Source of the DNA: Pocillopora verrucosa
Taxonomy: Eukaryota > Cnidaria > Anthozoa > Scleractinia > Pocilloporidae
DNA length: 64,000 bases
Direction: 5' to 3'
Assembly: GCF_036669915.1 (NCBI RefSeq)
Contig: NC_089315.1
Span: forward strand, 28,607,631 to 28,671,630
The position numbers and the translations under genes were made by a program. This document shows, piece by piece, positions 37,064-47,260 of this stretch (the first letter of the stretch is position 1; the number at the start of each line of letters is the position of its first letter). Under the pieces are notes generated by a model. It saw only the letters and a program-made list of their open reading frames with translations. It did no database searches and was not told where the DNA came from.

Positions 37064-40000
37064 ATGGCAGAGGTATCTACAGCGACCAACTGTTCAGTCG
37101 ATAGCACAGAACTGGACAGTTTCATGATTAAAAATCCTTCCACTGTTGCAATTCGAGGTGACTCTGATAACCAAGATGTCGACGTGGAAAGTAAGCGTTG
37201 CTGCAACAGCCAGAGGTTTATCGTTGCTATTATCGTTCTTCTTGGAATAACGTGTTTGATAATTGGAATCGTTCTAATCTCGCTTGCCAAAGATAAACAC
37301 AAGGGCGAATGTGATGCAAAACAGGATAAAAGTCAGCAGAGAAACCAAACTCAAACTGCAAACTCAGACGAGTGTGCGCCGTCAGAGGAAGCTGTGAGAG
37401 TGTCGCTTTACAAACTTCTCGAGAAAATTCAGTTCGAAACTTACGTCTTAAACCCAAATTTGCTACGTTTCAATCCAGGTAAGACACCCGAGGAAATCCG
37501 CCGTGATTTCAAACCCTACGATCCGACACCTTCCGAGATCAAACGAAGAACAGACGGAGCCTGGCGACTGCTTACGGAGATCAATAAGACAAATATCGAC
37601 TCGGCCAAACTGAAGCCACGAGAGAGAAAAGCAATATCACAAATAAAATTCTATCTTCGGCACGTCTTCGGACATCCTTACGACGGAAATTACTACTCGG
37701 GTGATTGGATGTTGGGTCCGAATTTCTTCTGTTGGCAGCCGATCTGCGTTCTAGGAGAAGAAATTTCCGGTAGTTTACGGCATTTTGCACCTAAAAATTT
37801 AAGCGATATGGAGGTCATTCGGAATATTTTGGAGTCTTACAATAAATCGATTAGTCGATACACCCAAAATGTGAAGCTTGGAGTAAAGGCCGGAATGGTT
37901 GGTTCAATTGAAGAGTGTCGTGCGGGGATTGATTCCTTGAAGGAATACTTCAGCCATATTTACACTGAGAGAGAAGGTATGTTTCTAAAAGCGTGCAGCT
38001 GGTTTCACTAGTTTTCTTCTGTTATTTCAATGTTGTTAAATATTAAAAAACTCGTAATTCGCATAATTTCGAAAACATGATAGCTTCGAGTTACAAACAA
38101 TCTTTCCCCACGGCAGATTATCACTTAAAAAAGTCTCGCGGCTTCTTTTAGTGCATACATGGATAAACATTAATCAGGAATAATGCGTAACTTCATCATC
38201 ATTCTGAACTGAAATTAATGAACTAAACTGCTAGGTTGAGGTCCGATGTCGGAAGGAAAAGAAACCAAACCACTGAAAAAATTGCCATGTAGCTACTCAG
38301 CCAGATTCGGATTTTAGACTCTTTATATTTAGGCAGTAAGGGACGGTTTCATTGGCAAGCGTTCCATATTACACTTTTAACTGCCTATCGGCATCTCTTG
38401 AGGGCTTAAAAAAGTCATACAGTTTTTTTGTTTCAATTTGTAACAATTTAAGAACCCTCTCGGTAGTTGGTGAAGATTGGCGTGACCCTCTAAACGCGTG
38501 CTGGAATACTATCTAAGCTCGCCATGGGATATTTATACAATTTTCTATAATCTGGTATGGATAAGTTCTGCCAATTAAATTTACACTGCACGACTCACTG
38601 CTTGATTTGAGACTGAAAGAAAAGTGAAATTAAGTGTAAATTTTTTTTATTAAGAACTGCAACAGTCTTCGGATTCAAAATCATTACTTGTTAGAAACGG
38701 ATTGTTTACAGCAGTTAATCAGACAAAAGACAATAATCATAATGGCCATGCTTTATTTATCAGCGTCACTGAAACCGGCGTCTTGTTGTGTAAACTAAAA
38801 TTGCTGAGTCAAACTCTCAGGAAGCTGTTTTTCGGATAAACTTGCGCCATGAAGGTTTGTATGCAATAGCATTTATCTGCGTTCACAACAAAACTTGCGT
38901 CTAAGAACAATGTGAGAAAGGTTTCCCACCAGAATTGTTTTAAAGATTAGAAGAGGCAGATTGTCTCCTTAAAGTCGAAATATGATCTTAAAACAGATTT
39001 TGAAATTCATCAATCACACATTGCATTCAGACGGCTGCCTTTTAACGCTCTTTGATTGGACAATAAAATCGGCCTCACTCACCTTTTCAACTAATCAGAA
39101 TTAGACATCAAACCATTCGTAACTCAGTCAGTTGCTTTCGTTTTTGGTGTTGAGTTTTAGTTCTCATTGGTATCCATGTGATATTTCAGTATCCTTCCTG
39201 CTGATTGGCCGTCGTGATGAAATCGATTTGTTCCTACGACACTCGATCAAAAGGCGGTCTATTTGTCGATTAGTTGATTTGCTTTTATCAACTGAGTAAA
39301 TAATGTTAATTGGCCACCATAACGAGTTTCTTAAGCTGACGTTTCGAACGTTAGCCTTTCGTCTTGAGTTGTGTTTTAAAATGCTCCTATGAGATATCAA
39401 CAGGGTCTAAATAATCCCATAGGGGTATATAAAAAATAAGAGACTGAATCGAAATAAAACATAAGATTATGGAAAATTAAGAAAGTACTTTTTGAAAAAG
39501 CCATGCGGTACATGCAAGCCAATGATAAAAAAGGAAAAATTCTCATACTCATGTATTTTTTTTCCTCCAGGAGTGTTAAAAGAACCGTTTGTGCAAAAGC
39601 TGCTTGATCCTTCTTTCTACGAAGGATTGACGAAGGAAATGAGGGACGAATGGAATAAACGCACAGGAAAGACGTTGGAGAGCTCCATGGAGGAATTCTT
39701 GATCCAGAATGTCGGTGCACCAATGAATGGATTATTTAGGTATTGCTGAGTAGACATGCAAAATAGATAAAGACAGTCTCGGTGAATTCTCAAATTTAGG
39801 ATCCACATTGAAACATGCCTCTTCATGTCAAAGTGAGAGAAGCACCAGATTATCTGTTTCATCTCCAAGATCTCCTAAGAAATTCTCCTTACTGTCTGTC
39901 ATACACTTCTCATGATGTTATTTGGGAGAGAATGGTTTTGGATCAATTGATAATCCCCTAACTTTTCCTATTATTATTATCGTTATTCTCATACTTGTCT

Positions 40001-43000
40001 GCTTGATATTTTTATTGATATTTTAAGGAGAAACTCACATGTTGATGGTCGCTAGGGGGTTCGAGCGCTGAACTTCGGATCATAAGGTCTACTTTCAAGC
40101 CCTAAAATGAGTTATTGTGTTGCGTTCTTTGGCAAAACGCTTAAAACTCTAACAATACCTATCTCCACCCGGAAGAATAAATAGGTGTCAGAAATTGTAA
40201 GCTATCAGGAAAAAGACGAATTCCTTCCGTAACTTGCTGTGCCGCCAGCCAACCCAACCGTGAGGGGCAGCGGCACTCTTTTGTCATTATCCAACTTTAG
40301 AAGATTGCTACTTCCCCTTCATCTACCTGTATCTGTCATCCGCCGAAAAGAGATGATAAGCAATAACAGAGACGTCAGAAACACAACACAATAATCTGCT
40401 GAGAGCTTGAGCGTAAACCAATGCATGCACGGTTTCTATCTCGATGCAACAATGTAATCCCTAACTTAAGAAAAACGCATTTTCGAAAGAATAGGTAAAC
40501 AAAATATCGGTGTTAAAAACTGCAAACTTTAGATATCTGGCGTTGCATCTCTTACGTGGATTGTTTCCTTTCAGTTATCTGGAAAAAGAGCACATGAGCC
40601 ATTGTGTTCCAAGCAACATTTCCAGCGGTCTTTTTAACCGCCCCTTGAAATACGTGTACATTGACGGCAAACCTGATTTCTCACAGCCGACCGTGAGGAA
40701 CCTAAGCACGGGGGAGATTCTCAGCGGGCCTCAGACTTATGCCGGCATGTTGTCCTATTTTATCACAACTGATATGACCCCTGACGAGGTGTACAACAAG
40801 GGATGGGAGATCTTGAATCAAACCTATCCTCAGGTACTTAAGGATGAATCTATAATTTCTGTTGGAATCTTTCATCAGAATTGTTTTCGGCGAGTTCTTT
40901 GCTGGAGAAGAAGAAGCCGCCCCAAATTTAACGGGATTGGATAGAATATTCACGTGGAATGATTACATTGACAACGTTAACTATTTGGAAAAAGTTAGAG
41001 TGAAAGTAATTTAGGACTAGATCTTCCGAACTTTTTCAGGGTAACTTGCTGCTTAGCTTATCCTACTATGATCACTACTGGTCGCTTAATTTATTTATTT
41101 TATTTATTTAATCGCTTTCACCATGATCACAATGCTAAAATAAGACTAGGAAGAAGAAATACATTTGAAGAGGTCACAAGAACGAGAGACGAAGGTACGG
41201 GACACACAACAAAGCGAGACTTCAAATTAAGTGTGCCCTTAATTAGAAGGACTGGTTCTGTTTTAAAGTTAGTACTTGATCTTTTGTCTGGTACTAACAT
41301 AATTCAGCTCAACGCACCGAGTTCTCCAAACACTCCATTTTAACTTGCAGCTTATATTTTTGCCATTATGTAGATCCTTGCTCTTGCGAGAAACCTCACC
41401 GGAAAAAAAGCAGACCCAGATGCTACAGTTGTGAAGGAATTCAAAAAGAGAATTACATCTCAAGACATGTACTACAACAAAGAGCCAATACCAGCGAATG
41501 AAAGCAACCAGTTGGCAGTTGAACGCTGCAGTACGATCGAAGGTGCCAAGGAATTTTGCCCGAAGAGATGGGAGGCTCTACAAAATTGGTTCAAAGCTTC
41601 TAGGGAGGTAATTAATGCAACGTTTAGCTGTATTGGAGGGCGCAATGTAAATGTCACTTTTGGTTGATGATTAAGTTTATTTAGTCATGGAGCTTGAAAA
41701 TTTACCTTTTTCTGTTTCTTTTTCTTATCTGGACCCTCGTAATGACAGATTTATTTTTAAAAGAAGTTGCTTTAAATTTCCGCAGAGTGGCTAAGGCGAT
41801 TTTTCGAGATTCCCCCGACTTCGTAATTATAGCATTTACAAGAGGACGAGTGTCTCAAAATCTGAACAAATGCAGTAGCTTTCACGTATCTCAAGAGATA
41901 TTTTCTTGTCTGGGTTCTTTCCTGTTCCAGTTCCTATTTTTTTTTTCTTATTTCATGTTGTATTTTCCTTCTTCAGTTTTCGTAGTCTCAACGAGTTTCG
42001 ATTCCGTTTGTGTAAAAATCCCAAGTTACACAAAACACTCAAATGCCTCAAAATCTCAAAACATGTGACATATCTTGATGGAAGTTTTCTTTCCTGTTTT
42101 TCTTCATATTCCCTTTTTACAATATTATTTCTTCATTTTCATTTTCCGAAGGCTATGAGTTTCTTAGAACCAAAAACAGTCAACATGTTTCATTTCACTG
42201 GTGCCAAGCAGACCACGCCAAGCTGCCCCGTTCAGCTTGCTCCGGACTTTAATCCTTCCTCTGCCGCGCAAAGCTACGAACTCAGTGATGCAGTTTGTTC
42301 AAAGAACTCCAGGTGAGGCGTAGGAAATATCATCAAATAACCAAAAAAGTAAAATTTTTGGGGACCCCTTTGTTTTGATTGACACAGCTGACCTTTCTCA
42401 TTAAGCTAGTTGAAATTTTGTAGGTACAATGTTCCATTTTTCCTCGAAAACATGGGTCCAGTCTTCAGCGAATGGAGTGTCAATGCTCACGAGGCGAGAC
42501 CTGGACACCACACTCAGGTAGGTGTATAATTACATTAGTCCCTTACAGTAGATGGACTATTTTGTATATAGTTTTCAGTTCACTGCTGTGGGAATGGAGA
42601 AAAAAAAACCGGCCAGCTCGGGTCTATGTATTGTATTCTTGAGCAGGTCGCTTTCCTCTCGCATTGCTCGTTAATAAATTATGCTGGCGCGAAAATTGCT
42701 ACCGCAGGGGAGAGGGCGTGAAAATTGCTACCGGCCAACGGTCACGAATTCCTAACTAAATTCCTGGGGGAGGGGGGGGGGGGTAAAAGACCCCTAGGAT
42801 GAGCTGATATCCCATCCAGGGAGAACAACGAAACTGGGTCGAGATCTTTTGATTTGAAAGCTGATTTATCTTATGAATAATTATTATCGACATCTTCAGT
42901 TAATTTCAATTCCTGTCCTAGGGTCAAGGTTTTGTTGAACATTTCACGGACAAGTGTGGCGGTGTGATAGGCTGGGTGAACCAGATCTCTCAGTCAATTG

Positions 43001-44143
43001 CATTTTCGGAGGGCTGGGGACTATATGCCGAGATGCTTATAGCTGAAGATACTGATTCGTACGATAATAAGCCGTGGCAGAGATACGGAGCACTAAAATG
43101 GAGAGCAAGTTGATTTTTGTTAATACTTAACTTAGATGACGCCTTATCACAGTTTGCACACTGCAAATTATGCCTAATTCAATAAGACTGGCACTCACCA
43201 AAGAGCTAGATCGACTTTTTTTATTTTAACTTAAAAGCTGATGGTTTTTAACCTCGCAAATTTTTTCCCGCAAAATGAATACAGACAACTTTCCAATGTA
43301 CAACATCAAATAGTTGTCGGAGACAAAATTGAGCAATCATTTTCACTGTAATTATCCTCAAGGCATTTAAAAGTTTTACCGCATGTATGAAAGTTGTTGG
43401 TGCTCTTAGCCTTGAAACTTTTTCCGCTGTTGTTGCAGTTTCGTATTGTTACTGCCATATTTCCTTTTTATCTTTAGCTTTGGCGGGCCCTCCGTCTTGT
43501 ACTGGACGCAGGCCTCCATAGCAAGGGCATGACTCGCCGAGAAGGACTAGATCTATTGGCCAATTACGCTTGGGATACGTCCGATGTTGCGCGCAAAGAA
43601 ATGACTCGATACCAGTCTGGCCCGGGTCAAGCTAGCGCGTACATGACTGGTCAGCTGATGATTCAACAGTTAAGGGACTACGCAGAGAGGAAGTTGAAGG
43701 AAAAGTTTGACCTAAAGGACTTTCATTACCAGGTAAAATATGGAAGTGTTTATAACTAGATGCATTTCTTATTGCGTTCATGACTATTGATGTTATATAA
43801 CTGGCTTATACCATTGTATATTTGTATGGAATAGTTAAATTGTACTTTTTTCTTATTTGGGTACTAGGAAAATCAGTATTGCATTTATGGGCGAAAACTC
43901 ACAAAACTTTGTTTTCAATTTTAGATTCTCAACCAAGGCTCTGCGCCGATGAGTTTCCTCGAGAGTCATATCCAGCAATATGTCGCTTGCAAGTTAGACG
44001 ATAAATCTCCCGGATGCGAGCTCGTCTTGCAGCCATTTCGCGTTGAAGTGAAAACGAAGCGAAAAAGCCATGCCGAGAACCAACTTTCCTCAGAATATTC
44101 CAACTTTTTCAACCGGCCGTATCCGAGGAGGCTTTATGTTTGA
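37064..44143 (+). CDS. DUF885 putative metallopeptidase, membrane-anchored (gene A)
   Basis: Nine exons: 37064-37976, 39571-39739, 40575-40833, 41374-41607, 42152-42312, 42424-42517, 42922-43104, 43478-43732 and 43925-44143, summing to 2487 bp, 828 residues. The start at 37064 is chosen over an in-frame ATG at 37013 because the cytoplasmic tail then matches gene B better. Residues about 52-75 are a single hydrophobic span after a short tail, so it is a type II membrane protein with a large outer domain. HEARPGHH (601-608) and EGWGLYAE (640-647) are the two signature blocks of DUF885 (Pfam PF05960/COG4805); His and Glu there plausibly bind zinc, making a peptidase likely but unproven. The C-terminal block is GSAPMSFLESHI. 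The intron after exon 7 uses a GC donor (aga|gcaagt). AATAAA at 44807-44812 may end the transcript. Substrate unknown. Confidence 0.9.
39040..39370 (+). repeat. dispersed repeats in gene A intron 1
   Basis: The first part (39040-39235) has attgg/ccaat words resembling R3. The second (39283-39365) reads 'tcaactgagtaaataatgtt', 'aattggccaccataacgagt', 'cttaagctgacgtttcgaac', matching the repeats at about 65-165 and, reversed, 51590-51665. Confidence 0.55.
39855..40260 (+). mobile_element. MITE M2-related element followed by SINE fragment
   Basis: Positions 39855-40060 share 'aattctccttactgtctgtc', 'cttgtctgcttgatattt' and 'aggagaaactcacatgttga' with the M2 element at 20600-20815. From about 40060 the sequence turns into a degraded SINE: 'gggttcgagcgct', 'tgtgttgcgttctttggcaa'. 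Both lie in gene A intron 2. The M2 head/SINE order repeats the adjacency seen at 20285-20815, but in the other order. Confidence 0.6.
42612..42840 (+). repeat. degraded SINE fragment
   Basis: It has 'tgtattgtattcttgagcag' (core) and, near the end, 'gatgagctgatatcccatcc', corresponding to the core and tail of the SINE at 20285-20579. A run of G at 42768-42782 lies inside. It is in gene A intron 6. Confidence 0.55.
43117..43267 (+). repeat. 150-bp repeat shared with 61440-61588
   Basis: 'cacaaagagctagatcgact'-like words, 'gcctaattcaataagactgg' and 'taacctcgcaaattttttc' recur at 61440-61588 in the same order at roughly 80-85% identity. Here it lies just after the GC donor of gene A intron 7. 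Confidence 0.8.
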
Positions 44144-45500
44144 TGAGCTTACAAAATTTAAATTTTAGTATGTCCGGTACTTCTAGTTAGCAATCGTAGA
44201 AATTCTCCGAGTTTAGAAAAGAAATCCAATCGAAAAGAAGTCGGGTCATAAGTGAGTGCTTTCACTGGCAATACCCCAAAGGATCATTAAATGCATTTAC
44301 ATTTTTTTATTGATTCCTAACTTTTTTCACACAATTTCTGAAATAGTGCATGTATCCTAACTGACTTTTATACGTTGTCAATAACGTTCGTTAGCTATAT
44401 CCACAGTCAGTACTCCCTTTACCAGTTCAACCATGTATCTCGCGTTCAATGAAAAACATCAAAGTTTTTAACTCTGAGGAGCTTTTTGGTAAATGAGTCA
44501 TCGCGTAGAGTATTTCATCCACTTAAATCCTTCATATTTACAAACACCCTATGAAAGAGTTTCGAGTTTTATCAAGTCGCCTTTAAGCAACGAACCCATT
44601 AGACTATTAATAAATTAATGCTTCAGTAGCTTGTTTTAGTCTTCTTTTTCAATAACCTGCTCGTGTGCTGTAGCCAGCTTAAATTGAGTGAAAACGCTTG
44701 TTAAATAGTAGGATCAGAATATTTATGACATTTCGGAAATAAGAGTGTAATCACTGTAAAAACCAGGCTTTTAAAACAAATGACAATTTTGACAGCTTTG
44801 TAATCGAATAAAGGATGAACGAGTGCATGTTTTCGAGTTTTGGTGACATCCTTCTTTCCCTGTAGCGTTGACGACGTGAACTGCTTTAATTTGCTTTTAG
44901 GCTGCCGACGTTGTCTTTGACAAAATTCTCACTACAAGATCGACCTTTAATCTTGTTCTTCCAATAACTCGTCACCAGTTCTCCTTTCTCTCTTTGAGTA
45001 CAGCGCAAGCAAAACTGTTGCACTTCAGCTGTCGTTAACTAACCATAAAAAAAGCAGCTTTTTTCGCACTTTTGGGCCTTAAACAGTTAAGGACTGGTAT
45101 GCAGGCCAACATTATCTGCAAGCTAAAGAAAATCCTTGCGCAATATCAAAATAAGCCCTCTATCACTGGCAACTGACTTCCAACAACCTGTCTTTATTAC
45201 GTTTTATTGTTATTATTGACCCTCGTAGGTGTTGCCAGTGATGGGCATGAAACCTCAAGAATTGATAAAAACGAAATTAGATGAGACGTAACAAGGTTAC
45301 ATGTGGCAACCGGCAAGAGGCAAAACTTTAACTCGAAATATCCGGGTCGGGAGGTCAGTCTTAAAAAGCATGGCGTATATTTTTAAGTGAAATTGTTTAG
45401 GCGAGTGAGGCAGGAAATCTAAGCCAGATACTTGGAGTCGATGCTAATCAATGCATAAATGAAACGAGAGCAAAATTTTCTGAGGACTCTTAACCAGGTT
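44144..45500. other. 3' region of gene A
   Basis: This is gene A 3' UTR and flank. A possible poly(A) signal is at 44807-44812. No gene or clear repeat was seen apart from short AT-rich tracts. Confidence 0.45.
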
Positions 45501-45905
45501 TCTTTAACTATCCTTACTGGTTTTTCGAATTCTCTCATCTGTTCGTGTAGGTAAACCATTCAAGTAAGACTTGTTCTGACAAGAAGTTACTTTTGATCGA
45601 AAAGTCTCCATCCAAATACCTCACCTAGAAACTCATGATTTATTTCACAAACATATAGACGGAAAATAAAATAACTAAATTAAAAAAAAAAATCACTGAA
45701 AACTATACGGGAAACGTCAGCTCAAAACTGGAGTTGATACACACAACAATATCCATAATCAAAGCTAATTTCAAGCTCAGAATAAGATTGCCATGTTTTT
45801 AAATGAGATGGCAATTAAATAGAAACAAGTTCGTTTAAAGGCTGTTAACTTTTCAGACGAAGTATGGCTCTGTTATCTTAAACAGTCCTTACGCCCCGAC
45901 GGCGT

Positions 45906-46316
45906 CTAAGAACAAGGCGCATCCAATCTTAACAAATTGACAAACTTGACCTCTTCTTGTAGATAGTAAGCCCCTCTCGCCGCTTCAGGCATTTTCGCCT
46001 TTGGTGGTTTCAAATCTTCTCCTTCCGCTTTCTTCACCTTTTCGTTCAGGTTTGTCGGAGCAGAGAACAGCCTGACGTGTATTTGTGCATCTCTTTTCCC
46101 GATCTCCTTCTCCGCTTTGGCTTCCAACTGGAATCTTGTCATATTCTTCTTGGCCTGTTTGCGCATATCTTCAATATCGTCCAAGTTATCAAAGCTCTTG
46201 TCACATTGCTTTTTAAGTTCATAAAATTGTCTTTGCAATTTTTTGATCGGTCTTTCCTTCTCATTGAATGGGTAACTTGCTCTTGCAACGAAATCCTCGC
46301 TAACAATCGAAGCCAT
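45906..46316 (-). CDS. coiled-coil unit, copy 2 (open, 136 residues)
   Basis: This is the only copy of the four-member family with an open frame through the whole visible unit. It starts at ATG 46316 (MASIVSEDFVARASYPFNEK) and ends at 45906. The residues are strongly charged: KKLQRQFYELKKQCDKSF, AKKNMTRFQLEAKAEKEIG, then EGEDLKPPKAKMPEAARG and LQEEVKFVNLLRL. A soluble coiled coil is expected; no signal peptide or membrane span is seen. The leader upstream is only about 90 bp before it runs into the truncated copy 3. Its similarity to copy 1 continues past the stop to about 45500. It could be a host gene family or part of a repeat; I cannot name it. Confidence 0.5.
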   Translation of the reverse strand: MASIVSEDFVARASYPFNEKERPIKKLQRQFYELKKQCDKSFDNLDDIEDMRKQAKKNMTRFQLEAKAEKEIGKRDAQIHVRLFSAPTNLNEKVKKAEGEDLKPPKAKMPEAARGAYYLQEEVKFVNLLRLDAPCS

Positions 46317-46406
46317 TTCGGGTATTTTTAACTTGCAAGCTGTACTAATCGAAACGCAAGGGAAATTCTCCTCTACTTGTTGTAAGTGACGTACCAATCG
46401 GACCGT

Positions 46407-46590
46407 TTTCATATTCTCCTTGGCCTGCTTGCACATATCTTCAAAATCGTCCAAGTCATCAAACTACTTGTGACATTTTTTTTTAAGTTCATAAAATTGT
46501 CTTTGCAATTTGTCGATCTGTCTTTCCTTCTCATCAGATAGATAACTTGCTCTTGCCACAAAATTTTCGCTGATAACCGAAGCCATTGCA
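46407..46590 (-). pseudogene. coiled-coil unit, copy 3 (truncated)
   Basis: It starts at ATG 46586 (MASVISENFVARASY) with a full conserved leader up to about 46850. An in-frame TAG replaces the Tyr codon of the CDKYFDDL block (minus-strand 'cacaagtagtttgat'). The unit is cut after KQAKENMK at about 46407, where it joins head-to-tail to the leader of copy 2. It lies directly after the 3' end of DUF885 gene B. Confidence 0.65.
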
Positions 46591-46914
46591 AGTACTTTTC
46601 GCTTAAAAGGTTCACTCTTTTTTCTAGCTTAGCAACTGTACTAATCGGAACATAAGCGAAGTTTTCTTCTACTTGTTGTAAATGACGTAACAATCGGACC
46701 GTTTTTCAAGCGCGCGCTCAGTAAGTCGAGGCGTGTGCGCGCATTTTTCAGCACGAGGAATAACAAAAAGAAACAATTAGGAAAGCCTATGGCTCTTCCT
46801 GTCATAACATCTTTGAGAAATTTTATGAGAAGAAAAATCAAAGGCTGAACACCAGTTTAATGACAGGGATAGGGAATTTATTGTTTATGTCAAATGTTTT
46901 CATTTGTCTTCTAC

Positions 46915-46920
46915 TTTATT
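46915..46920 (-). terminator. candidate poly(A) signal of gene B
   Basis: Minus-strand AATAAA in 'cttacaaataaagtagaag'. The same word is kept downstream of gene C at 62049-62054, which supports but does not prove use. Confidence 0.4.
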
Positions 46921-47260
46921 TGTAAGCGGAGAGTCCCTGCGAACAACATGGTCGTTTTTCTGTGAATCAAAGCAGTGGTTAACATTTCCTCCACGAAATA
47001 ATACCTCTATGAAAAATGAAGATATATTGGCAGTAATGACTAAATAACAATGGCAGCAGTGATTATTGGTGCAGTAAAACGTAGGGGGGCAGTATATCGA
47101 GGAAGCAAAGTGTAAAAAAAAAGCTGGCAACAAATTGTTTATCAGGAGCTGTCACTTTATGTGGCATGTACTGTTTGACTAATTAGCTGATTTTTTTGTG
47201 CCGTATTTCTCCGTCCAGTCTTTGTACTACAATATACTAAGACATGGAATATTGTTCTTT

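Noticed and set aside
41694..42316. 124- and 136-codon frames in gene A
   Set aside because: They are intron sequence rich in T running into the real exon 42152-42312.
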